DNA of 23,050 nucleotides. Origin: Acanthaster planci (lineage: Eukaryota; Echinodermata; Asteroidea; Valvatida; Acanthasteridae). A model generated the notes under the pieces. That model was not told the origin of the DNA and searched no databases. It saw only the letters and a list, made by a program, of their open reading frames with translations. Where the stretch lies: assembly GCF_001949145.1 (NCBI RefSeq), contig NW_019091728.1:98965-122014 (forward strand), given 5' to 3'. The translations under genes were made by a program, and so were the position numbers. Below, in pieces: positions 1 to 9,018 of this stretch (positions are counted from its first letter, which is position 1; the number at the start of each line of letters is the position of its first letter).

Positions 1-667
1 TTTATTCAGTCAAGGCCATTTTTCAAACAAATAATGGAGCCGTTTATATGGGTTATTTATCTAAAATTTACTATGGGTTATTACGCACAAATCATTGCTG
101 GAATACCAACTCATCCCCCGGCGTGCCTTTTCATTCTATTTAGATTGAAGTCATTAGGAGAGTGTAATGATAAAAAGATCTTTATTAAACGTGCTGTTAA
201 TTATCTTTGTTTTCTCTTTACTTGAAGCTCACATATATTCATGGGAGGGACAGCAACTACATACCGGGAGGGTTTTTTCTTGAATTTCTTCTTAAATGCA
301 ATAAACCAGATTGCCAACTAAACTTGGAAAATAGTCTACATATTCAATGATTGAAGAGGCAAAGAGAAGTGAAATGTCTGTGACCTTTGTGCTCACGAAC
401 TTCGGCAATGGTCTCTGCACGGCCCGTACAAAATGGGTCATCCTCACGTGTATATACACTACGTAGCGGTGCCGCTAAAACGTGGCATGAACATATTGAC
501 TCTAGCCCGACTCCGGATTTACAAATCAGTACTACATCCGCGGCGTGGAGACGGGAATTAGAAAAAAATTTAAAGTTCAATCCTTGTACCCAGCGCACGT
601 GAAGCCGCTGCGCCCAATACTGTCGATACATTCTAGAGGAATCAATTAAGCGCAAGTTCATATTATA

Positions 668-832
668 CCCATGAGTACTGGGGCCGAGTACAGAGTACTT
701 GACGTTCGAGTACATGCAAAATTCGTGTACGAAGAATAGAGTACGGGTCAAGTCCAAATAAATTCCGAGCACTGATAGTCGAGTACGGGCCGAGTAATTG
801 CATGTACTCGAGTTGTACACGAGTACTCCGAC
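668..832. repeat. Cluster of GAGTAC / GTACTC motifs
   Basis: About nine copies of GAGTAC or close variants, in both orientations, lie within roughly 160 bases, several as CGAGTACGGGCC- or CCGAGTACAG-like phrases. The spacing is irregular. The motif is close to palindromic (GAGTACTC). It looks like a decayed inverted-repeat element or a minisatellite. Confidence 0.5.
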
Positions 833-1080
833 ACTGCTGATGAGTCATTTAGAATAAATACTTCATAGCATATCCGGTGTCCGACTCATCCTTAGAGGAG
901 TATTCTTGGTGCCTCATTATCATACACAGGAGGATGGACCTACCACCCCACCACCTGCAGGGGTGGCCTAGAAATCCACGTCTGGTCACAATAGCAAATG
1001 CCATCTGAATGGCTCTGGGCCAATCAAGATATAGAAGCTGTGGGTGAGGTGCTATAATGGTAACTTTCATCTGGCAAATG

Positions 1081-1132
1081 AGTGTTGTTGTTGTCGTCGT
1101 CGTCGTCGTCGTTGTTGTTGTTGTTGTTGAGG
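1081..1132. repeat. Compound trinucleotide microsatellite (GTT/GTC)
   Basis: A run of TTG/GTT triplets is interrupted by about six GTC triplets, then returns to GTT. It lies outside any recognised gene. Confidence 0.9.
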
Positions 1133-2142
1133 AGATTAGGGAAGCGGTTAATTGAAATATCCAGAATCTTTTAACCGGCCCAGTACGGAAATTGTTTCAG
1201 ACAAAGCAACGTGCCATTTCATTTTATGGATCACCAATACTTGATTTAAATTTTAAATTTATTTGTACATTTTCATATAAAAAGTTTCCACTATTTATTC
1301 TTAAACAAATTAGCTTTTGGATGAATGTATTCGACGATATTGCCAATCATTTCTTTTAATCAATTAAATTTAATCAAGTTATTTATTGTAATAAACTGAG
1401 TATTTACAGTTCTCCCCGCAAAAATTGCATTGCACATTTCGGATTTTTCACACTTAAAAAATAAGGATTTTTGCTTTAGTTCTCAACTACTGTCCTGATC
1501 TTATTTAAACCTTAAAGGTACAAGGCATCGTTGACTTTTATTTCACAAGACTGGCCGATTTGGGGTTTTGGAATTTATTGCAGCCACGATTCCACAGATT
1601 CGTTTCGTGTTTTGAGATCACTTAAGAAATATCACCGGAAAACCGTTTTTAAATGTCTTTTACGGTCAACATGATCGCAATTTGTCTTGACCACAATCCA
1701 TGGATTGTAGGGCATTACGAGATATCATTTTTGTGAAGAAAATTCTCTTTTCATAAAGTCAAACGTAGAACTTTGATTAGTATTTTCCAGTTTATAATCC
1801 CCTTTTATTTCAGTTAAATAATACGCTTGGGGCATACTGGCGGCATGTTTTTACGATTTCAGTGTAGAAGTACCCATTCATTTAGACTCCAACATACAAT
1901 TACAACAGCAGCACCTCACACACAAAAAAACGGACGCGATAGTTAGAAAACAAATTCCCAACAATTATTAAAAAACAAAACAGAAACGGTTCTGTTTTCT
2001 TAAAAACAATTAGCATTCTGAGCGAAATGTTAAGATATTTAGGCCTGAATTGCAAATACCATTTCCGTGATTTTACCAGTGGAGCTTTACCTATAATACA
2101 AATTACCGGGAGTTTTCACAACAAAGGTGGTTAAAATCTTAC

Positions 2143-2395
2143 CCAACCCCTCTGCACAGCTGTCCACTATAGCGACTATCCATCCGAGCACCCAGGTTTG
2201 AGTTTGCAGCTGTACCGTGAGAGTAGGCAGCATGATGGCCAGACATTTGATTAAGGTGTCCCAGGTGAACCATGTCACCCACAAGGTAAGCACCGCCGAC
2301 CAGCCGATTCGACCACCATCTTGCAGACACCAATACCCGCGCCGCTTCCTCCACCGACTCTTCTGTAGATCATGCGCCATTTCCAGAACTGTCAT
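2143..2395 (-). CDS. Second copy of SLC16-like exon 1 (tandem paralogue or orphan exon)
   Basis: This is a near-duplicate of the 16.2-kb exon: about 14 differences over 238 aligned bases by eye, roughly 94% identity. The core from QDGGRIGWSAV through TLTVQLQT is identical in protein, apart from silent changes. About nine substitutions sit in the basic head and at the exon end. The donor (GGTTGG then GTAAGATT) is kept in phase 1. An upstream in-frame ATG at 2395 precedes the ATG at 2380, so the start is uncertain by five codons. Similarity stops soon outside the exon on both sides. The exon lies downstream of exon 3 of the other gene on the same strand, so it cannot be an ordinary upstream alternative first exon of that gene. 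It most likely begins a second gene whose next exons lie left of the window; nothing like exon 2 was seen in 1-2142. An orphan duplicated exon is the alternative. Confidence 0.6.
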
Positions 2396-3273
2396 GCCCG
2401 ACTCCAGGTTTTTATGGTTATAAAAATAATCTACAACGTGGGACTATAATATTATGCCTAGAACATATGCAAAAATAAATTCAAAGAAGCTGCGTCAACC
2501 GATTCTTTATGACAATGCTGTAAGCTGAAAAGCTCGTCATGTCACTAACGCTGGGAGGCTGACAATATTGCTAAAAATAAATTGACATTTTTTAGACTCT
2601 GGTAGAGTGATTGGGACTGGTAGTTTCTGGGAAGCTTAATTTTGACATTTACTGTATTATCGGATTGTTGGGCACATCTGACATCCCTCTGGCGTAAACT
2701 AAGCATTTCCAACGTGGTCTGGTCCAATTACGATTGAGCAAGTTGAAATATTGTTAATTTTGTATTGGACCAATGCAGCCAATAAGAAATTGGACCGATA
2801 CGCGATTATTGTGCCATTAAAAATAAGTGTTACTAGATTATTCTGCAAATATCAAACTATATACATGTACAACATTAATTTGACTGAAAAAGAAGACTGT
2901 TTAAATCGCAAAATATCAGTGTGTCATTCCATGAGAGTGTTAATTAGCTTGGTATATGGAGTTTCAGCCATCTGGTAAAGGTGGTATGCTAATGTAGATT
3001 TACTGCTGGCGTTATTGCAACTCAGGACACTAATTTGGGGAAAGGACAAATTGGCAGTCAGAATGGAGTGAGTAGTTGACCGTAAGACTTCTCATATTTC
3101 GAGCGCTGGTTTCTCGAGAAATGAAACGTTGGCAATATCTTTGCCAATTCAAAGGTTTAATACACTCCTTTATGATTTAAAACAGCATTCTAAAATTACA
3201 AGTTAAAATGTGCATGAGTGGAAATGTCGATACGTGGGAGGTCAGAATTAGTATTCTGCTTTATTTCTAACGG

Positions 3274-3552
3274 CTATGCTTTTTCGGAGGTTAGTTTTTG
3301 TATTCGATTGGTTTTGCTTGGCTTGCTGTTTTTTCTGTGGTTGTTTGTTGATCCTTGTGTGTTTCTGTTGTTAATTTGACACTTTATAACATTTTGTGTC
3401 TGCATTTTAAGGTTCTCCATATTCAAACCGTTTCCATGTTTTTCCTGTCTCTCTCTTTTTTCACATACAGTGGTAAGAACTTTGTTCATTGTACCACTAC
3501 TTTGTAAGCACGGGAACCTTTTGTCATCTGTCAGCTGTACGCCACTGTCCAT
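3274..3552 (-). CDS. Small basic ORF, 92 codons, unrecognised and doubtful
   Basis: An ATG-started frame encodes a polar, Lys/Asn/Gln-rich protein with no hydrophobic segment and no known motif. A TATAAA lies about 65 bases upstream on the same strand (3616-3621). An AATAAA lies 8-14 bases past the stop (3260-3265). Both can occur by chance in AT-rich DNA, and the composition mirrors local base content. It could also be a terminal exon tail of the SLC16-like gene, but no splice acceptor links it in frame to exon 3. Confidence 0.15.
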   Translation of the reverse strand: MDSGVQLTDDKRFPCLQSSGTMNKVLTTVCEKRERQEKHGNGLNMENLKMQTQNVIKCQINNRNTQGSTNNHRKNSKPSKTNRIQKLTSEKA

Positions 3553-3708
3553 TTCGGGAAACGGGAAGGTTTAGCCGTCCTGATTGGCTGGTTCAAAAGT
3601 GGCATTCCCGTTCACTTTATAGTGCTCGCCATGCATGCATACAGGTGTCTCGTTCTTTTGACGTTTTCAACTATCCATAAAATACGCCGGAGCTCTTTTA
3701 TAAATAAG

Positions 3709-3744
3709 ATCTGCAGTGATCTGTATATCTGCAGTTGATCTCAA
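3709..3744. repeat. 18-bp tandem repeat, two copies
   Basis: Two adjacent copies of an ATCTGCAGTTGATCT-like unit begin at 3709 and 3727. Each contains partly palindromic CTGCAG and GATC. Confidence 0.5.
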
Positions 3745-4866
3745 AGCGTCAGAAAATGACAGTCACCATTGCACATGCTTGTTTTCGGTGTGCCTGGAGC
3801 CCATTTGTCTAAGTTCGCGGGAGTGTTAATTGAAATCGTGCAGGAGTGAAAAGCGACAAACGCATGCAGATGCAGGACAGAATATTCAATTTTGGAAGGC
3901 ACAGCTTTGAAAACACTGAATTAGCGTGGTCCTAACATTGACAGCGATAGGTATACACTGTAGTTTTTACACTTTTACAGCACACTCTTTGTGAAACTTA
4001 AATGAACTCGAAACTTGAATGGAGAGCATTAATATCCGTTTCTATTTTCTCTGACCTAAAGTCTGGTACAAAAAAGGAGATATTTTCAAGAGTTTATGCG
4101 AAGCAGATACCAATGGCATTCTCAAAAATGGACTGAATGGTGGCTTCTAACGTTGACGTTTCTCCTTTTATAGTGACCAAACATTTTGATTATACTCTAT
4201 CTAGCGCCATATTCCAACGCATAAAGCGTGAAATGTAAAAGAAACTGGTTTAATTTTGTTTTTATTCACAGGAGTGATCAAGAGAAGGGTATTCCTCAAT
4301 CAAATTGTAAGTTCACTTAGATTGACAGCAGGGAGCTACCTCGTACCGCCATTGATCGTTCACACAAAGTTGGTTCCTCAAAATCGTCCACAGTGGTTCA
4401 AAAGGTTGTGGCCGGTTCGTATTTCAAAATTATCGTGGCTTTTTGACTCATGAGGGAATGAGAAAGAAGAGCGATATTTCACGACAGACGTACTTCGCGA
4501 AATTACCAGCTGTACCTAAAAATCAACAAACTTGGGTTCCGAAAATTTCAGAATGGCTAGGATCTGCCAGGTTAAGTCACGTGACTGATGAGAGTAACAG
4601 CTACCTGACACTAGGATTCGTATATTTTTTTATCAGGGTGTTGAGCATCGCTTGATATAGGAGTATGAGTTCACGATGAACTGTTAGCACGAACAGGGGA
4701 AGGTGCATTCACACACTCTTAATCCTTTGTTAGATAACACACTGCTGAAGTTTTCACGAGACAGTTTTCGATATTTACTTACTCTCGCATCACGCATACA
4801 GAGATGGCATTGTATATTGAATATGTTTCAGATAAATAGTTGATACTCGACATCTTCTCAGGTCTT

Positions 4867-5028
4867 GTACAGCAAATGCGTGGTTTGGTCAGACGTTCGA
4901 CATTCGTATTGGTGTGTAGAGCAAATGCGTAGATTCAGCTAGACATTCGTTATGCCATAGATATATGTGAACAGCAGATGTGGGTGTTTAGTTGGACTTT
5001 TGACATTCACGCTCTGTACAGTAAATGT
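4867..5028. repeat. Minisatellite with about 50-bp period
   Basis: Units begin at 4867, 4916, 4967 and 5016, each with a version of GTACAGCAAATGCG. The first three continue to an ACATTCG- or ACATTCA-like segment; the fourth is only a start. The spacing is 49, 51 and 49 bases, with considerable divergence between units. Confidence 0.65.
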
Positions 5029-5376
5029 TAATCATCACTCATCAAAGTGTACAATATTTCTGCTTATTTTCACAGTCTTCAACTCTTTACTTCTGTTTTG
5101 GAGGTTCAGTCTAGTCTTCACTGTTTCTATCTTTTCAAGTTTCCTCTTTTTTCTCTTATTACATTACATTGTATTCATAGCTCGTGTTTATTTTACGTGT
5201 ATTCTTGATTCGTATTTTAATGAAAGTATGGAAAGAAATGTTGTTTTGAATTTGAATTTCGCTAGATATGAAAGCATGTAAATACAAAAAATCGAGTAAC
5301 TGTCACTTTGTCATAATTTATGATCACTGCATGTACAAAGAAACTTCTGTACTACCACTGCGTTCACGGCCGCTCT

Positions 5377-5409
5377 AGTCGGATTGAAGTCGGACTGAAG
5401 TCGGATTGC
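5377..5409. repeat. 11-bp tandem repeat, three copies
   Basis: AGTCGGATTGA, AGTCGGACTGA and AGTCGGATTGC follow one another without gaps. Confidence 0.8.
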
Positions 5410-6342
5410 ATAATACTGGGCAGGCAAATTCTTGGCTTTATGGAAAAGCAATAGTAATAGCAAAAGTAATAAAGCAGCCTGATATTTCATGTGGGTCATT
5501 GGCAGTTCCAGGTTTGGAATCACGTATCGGGAGCAGATATAATGACAACTATTTAAACATACTTGTCTATAACATTTGTTTTCTTTCTGTGAAAAAAATC
5601 TTTACCAACCAAATACAGAGGCAGTAGCCAGCGCATTCAGTTTCTTATAAATGGTAATATGTCTTCAGGGGAAATATGCCCCTTCCCTTTGCCAGTTACG
5701 CCAGTGTATTTGATGTTTTTACGCTTACATCAGAGCTCCTTTCCAGATACAAGGAATCCCAACTGGATCAAAGCGTTTACTTGCATTTTAATTGAATGTT
5801 TATTTTGTATATTATTGTGTAAGGTGTCTAGACGAAGCTAGTTCTGGAGGTCATTGCTCATAGTATACATCCAGTAGCCGGGTGCCAGATTCTTTTTAAA
5901 GTTGACTTTGGTTGGTCGTGCCTGTGCCTCAACGAATTTGATATAGCAGCTGTTTAACTCAGCCTACGCATTCAGCTCAGAAAACTGATAAAGAAGACGG
6001 CAAAGACTTGTTAGAAATAACATTACTATAGATGGCCTACTGCCTTTGACGTCAGAGATATCATTTTTAAGCCGTAAATCAGCGGAATTGGATCACATGC
6101 AGTCAGACATGTCTGCCATATTTTGATAGACCGTGCAAATGTTTAGTATGAATCATTATGTCACTGCTCCATGTTGGTTCCCATCATGATTTACGTGGAT
6201 AGTGGATAATATGTTGTTCACTGGTGGTAGCCAAGAATGGCTTTCAGTGGGCCATCTTTTACACAGGACATGCGAGGATATACACATGAACGTGAATAAA
6301 CAGGAGTACAATGAGGAATGTAAATTTTAGGAGGCTGTAGGT

Positions 6343-6578
6343 CAGGGGCGTAGCCACGGGGGGGGTTGGCTGAAGAACGTGCCCAAAAATTCCTGGTGCC
6401 CCCAAGGACCTCCCCCCCCACTAAAAGACGAGATAATGGATGAATGGATATTGAACAAGGCTAACAAAAGATTGCCCCAAAAACCATACCACTGAAAGCT
6501 GGTGCCCTCCATAAGATGCTGGTGCCCCTAGGGTCTTGCCCCCCCTCCCACTAGTAAAGTCCTACCTACGCCACTATG
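6343..6578. mobile_element. MITE-like non-autonomous DNA element with 6-bp target duplication
   Basis: The left end reads CAGGGGCGTAGCCAC and the right end, reversed, reads CATAGTGGCGTAGG, so the outer dozen bases form imperfect terminal inverted repeats. GTAGGT directly flanks both ends (6337-6342 and 6579-6584) as a target duplication. Long G and C runs lie just inside the ends. The phrase CTGGTGCCCC followed by a C-rich run and CCCACTA occurs twice (about 6391-6423 and 6518-6553). There is no coding capacity. The superfamily was not determined. Confidence 0.65.
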
Positions 6579-7081
6579 GTAGGTAAACCCAAGACAAATA
6601 TCCCATGGAAAATAAACTCGGGGTCTGCATGGTAGGAACAGAAAACCAAATTCCACGTGTCAGTCGCAGTGGAATTCGAGCCTGGGTTGCAGAAGTGGAA
6701 GATGAGAAATGTAAACGAACCACTTAGGCAACCGTAACTCCCTTGATGAAATAGGCATGCATGCATGTGTGGGCACCGTGTAATCACTTGTCTGGGATAA
6801 CTGACATACTTTGCTTGGCGGTATCTGCTTGCCCATGATTAGCCCCCGAGAGATTCACCGGGACATCAAATTCATTCAAGTATTGGAGCGCACACCAAAA
6901 TGGTTCCAATTCATTTCTTAAGCAATTGAATAATTTCCTTACCTGTAATGATATACATCACAAGGAACAAAATCATGGTGGTAGTATAAATATGCTTGCT
7001 TTCAGTAGATATAGTCAATGGCCTGTGATTAAATGTGAACGCTACTGCTGATCCACACTGTAATCATGTTTCTTGCCTTAC

Positions 7082-7885
7082 CTGGAGCGAAGCCTATAGC
7101 AACTCGTAATGCTGCAGTTTTTAATCCTACACAGCCAAAGGCATTGACCAGTTGGTTTGCTCCTAGTAACTCCTTCGTTATGACGTCAGACAGGTTACAG
7201 GAAATTCCCTGAAAGGGGAGAACCATTATCCCGCAGAACACTATCTGCCAGTAGGAATTCATCCATGGGTCGATTATCAGGCCCGTGGTTGCGATGAGCG
7301 ACGTGATGCTCAGCAAAGTCCGACTGCTCATGATATCTCTGTCCACGATGGGGCCATGTAGAATTTTCAGGACAAGGGTGGCAGTGCCTACCAGGGTAAC
7401 AACCAGAGCCGCGTCTTGTTCAGCCACGCCTTTGACAATAGCGTGGGGCACAAAGTATATGCGCCACAGACACATGGCAATGTGGGTGCCTCCAGCAATT
7501 AACGTCGTGACCCAGTACAAGTGGTTTTTAAGTAGCTTCATGTTCGAACTCTTGAGTTCATCCAGCGGTTTCGACTCAGTGCGATCAGGGGGATTCCTCG
7601 CGAAAGGCAACAGCGGCAGTGATTCGGGCTCGCCTTCGTCAACTGGTTCCTCGTATCTTTTTAAAAGGACCCCACACGCGGCAAGGTGTAGACAGATAGC
7701 GCCTATGATCTGCAGGTTGCCTCTCCAGCCGAAGGTGGTGAGGCAAAGTTGGGTAAATGGTGGGATGCAAATTAACGCAAAGGAGTCACCTGTCTGGGCC
7801 CAGCCGTTGGCCATCACGTACTGCTTGCTGAAGTTTGCCCCGATCATTTTCCGAGTCAGATTGCTGGCTACACTAATGCCGAGAC
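7082..7885 (-). CDS. Exon 3 of the SLC16-like gene (TM4-TM10, central loop)
   Basis: This 804-bp open exon encodes about 268 residues. The acceptor is TTGCCTTTTAG; the donor is CTCCAG followed by GTAAGGC, again phase 1. Near the start, ANFSKQYVMANGWAQTGDSF matches the second MCT signature (F-x-K-x5-ANG-x-A-x2-G). Two to three membrane segments follow, then a charged loop rich in E, P and S (KRYEEPVDEGEPES...), which is the usual cytosolic TM6-TM7 loop. After it come NHLYWVTTLIAGG, VVTLVGTATLVLKIL, a PIVDRD loop, LLSITSLIATTGLII and the LLGANQLVNAFG region typical of TM10. The exon ends at RVAIGFAPG, where the family has G-P-P-x-A-G before TM11. If the donor is ignored, the frame runs 17 further codons to a stop at about 7029. 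By alignment from memory, the TM8 Asp and Arg important in proton-coupled MCTs appear as Thr and Lys, so the substrate is uncertain. Confidence 0.8.
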
Positions 7886-8223
7886 CTAAAAGGCAACAGA
7901 GAGTAAAGTGTTACCATGATGCCAATTAAGACAGTGAGCTCCAAAGTTACTTTCAGGTATTTGACAGTCCAAAGCAGATGAAATAATAAGGTTGCATTGG
8001 GAAGATTTGTATTGGCTTAGCTTGAGCTTTTATTTCAGATCAAACCATCATGTAGTGATAACTCAGGAACTTGTATTCAGTAATCGTATTTTTGGTATAA
8101 TGTTGGTAAAAGGTTAACAGCACTGTCGTAGGCATTTTCGTAGCTTGCAGTGAGAATATCTGTTGTTGATGACATCGTCTCATGAAATGCTTTCAATTTT
8201 GGGAGAGGTTCATGTAGGCTTAC

Positions 8224-8367
8224 TTGCGGTTATCAGTAAAATGATACCAAGCTGGATCGGACTTGTGACAAATGAGGAAGCGATGATTCCACCTCCAACC
8301 ATAAGTCCACATACCAGAAGAATACAACCAGAGCTAAAGCATCTAGACAGGGGATACGCAAGGGTTC
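8224..8367 (-). CDS. Exon 2 of the SLC16-like gene (TM2-TM3 region)
   Basis: This is a 144-bp exon of small hydrophobic residues: GTLAYPLSRCFSSG, then CILLVCGLMVGGGIIASSF, then QLGIILLITA. The pattern fits TM2 and TM3 of an MCT-type transporter, with the short PLSRCF loop between them. The acceptor is a pyrimidine-rich tract ending TTATAG, and the donor is GCAA followed by GTAAGCC. The exon begins with two bases of a split codon (GA, completed to glycine by the last G of exon 1) and ends with one base (A). Both junctions are therefore phase 1 and keep one frame with exons 1 and 3. No stop lies in the exon. It is separated from exon 1 by 7.8 kb containing an LTR retrotransposon, and from exon 3 by a 338-bp intron. 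Confidence 0.75.
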
Positions 8368-8706
8368 CTATAAGGGAGGAAGAAACAAACAAAACACTGT
8401 AGTTCTTCTTGAACAGATTAGTAGAAGTTATATCCAGGCCTGCTGCATGTGATGAACGGAAGGGCTCAGAAATTTGGCCTTATTTCAAAGCCTCAATTGC
8501 AGAATTAACTCTGACGATTAAATAGAGTACGTCATTGGTTTTTGTCGTAATTTTACAAGATTGGCTGATTACGGTGATATTGAACACTGCAACTTACATT
8601 CCACTGACTCGCATGCTCGAATCAACTGCTTTGCGAAAAATAGAGAAAAATAGCGCAGCATTTCACTTATAAATCGCAGATCTTGTAATTTATCAATATT
8701 GTAACG

Positions 8707-9007
8707 TGTGCCCACTATAGATAGGTTCTTACACACCTGAAAAAAAATGAAGGTAACACAGGATTTTCTGGTTACAGGGGCGTCTTCTGCCGTTTATTTA
8801 ACCAAGAACACACTTAGCCTTACTCTTTCCAAACACGAACTGACTTGTCCTCAGCAACGTCACCCAAAACAAAGAAAACAAACCTACTGCACCAGCGCCG
8901 CAGGCTACGAATCTCCAGGGCCAACCAGCAGGGGCTTCACTGCACAGCTCTATCGTGGTTCCATGCTGGTGCCTTCTACCGGCCGGTCGGTCGGTGCCAA
9001 CGCTACA
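8707..9007 (-). repeat. 3' LTR of the gypsy-type element
   Basis: This is a 301-bp repeat with TG...CA ends and a polypurine tract directly next to its inner end. It shares long blocks with 13460-13762, for example GGGGCGTCTTCTGCCGTTTA and CTCCAGGGCCAACCAGCAGG. On the element strand it begins TGTAGCG and ends GGCACA. The last coding-like frame of the element runs into it and stops near 8953. Confidence 0.85.
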
Positions 9008-9018
9008 CTGCCCCCCTC
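9008..9018 (-). promoter_or_regulatory. Polypurine tract (plus-strand primer site)
   Basis: On the minus strand the sequence GAGGGGGGCAG lies immediately before the first TG of the 3' LTR. This is where LTR elements keep the RNase-H-resistant primer for second-strand synthesis. It supports the LTR boundary and the element's orientation. Confidence 0.75.

Larger units (their letters stand above)
1..2142. other. Gene-free stretch at the left edge
   Basis: Apart from the GAGTAC cluster and the microsatellite, only short unrelated ORFs without domains were seen. In particular, nothing resembling SLC16 exon 2 follows the left exon-1 copy on the minus strand. Confidence 0.5.
2396..6336. other. Gene-poor stretch between the left exon copy and the MITE
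   Basis: It contains small tandem repeats and short ORFs. A T-rich plus-strand frame at about 4967-5281 is hydrophobic because of base composition. I searched the minus strand for a TM11-TM12 exon to complete the SLC16-like gene and found none I could support. Confidence 0.5.

Noticed and set aside
387-602. Overlapping ORFs on both strands at 344-848
   Set aside because: Short frames with no recognisable motif; part of the region is the GAGTAC repeat.
4967-5281. Plus-strand hydrophobic ORF of 104 codons
   Set aside because: Its Phe/Leu/Ile richness follows from T-rich DNA. It begins inside the minisatellite, with no homology or promoter context.
5311-5523. Minus-strand ORF with a poly-leucine stretch, considered as TM12 of the SLC16-like gene
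   Set aside because: The leucines come from TTACTTTTGCTATTACT-type low-complexity DNA. No suitable phase-1 acceptor precedes it and no TM11 is present.
7285-7929. Plus-strand ORF of 214 codons
   Set aside because: It is antisense to SLC16-like exon 3, which has clear family motifs and splice sites. The plus-strand product has no recognisable domain.
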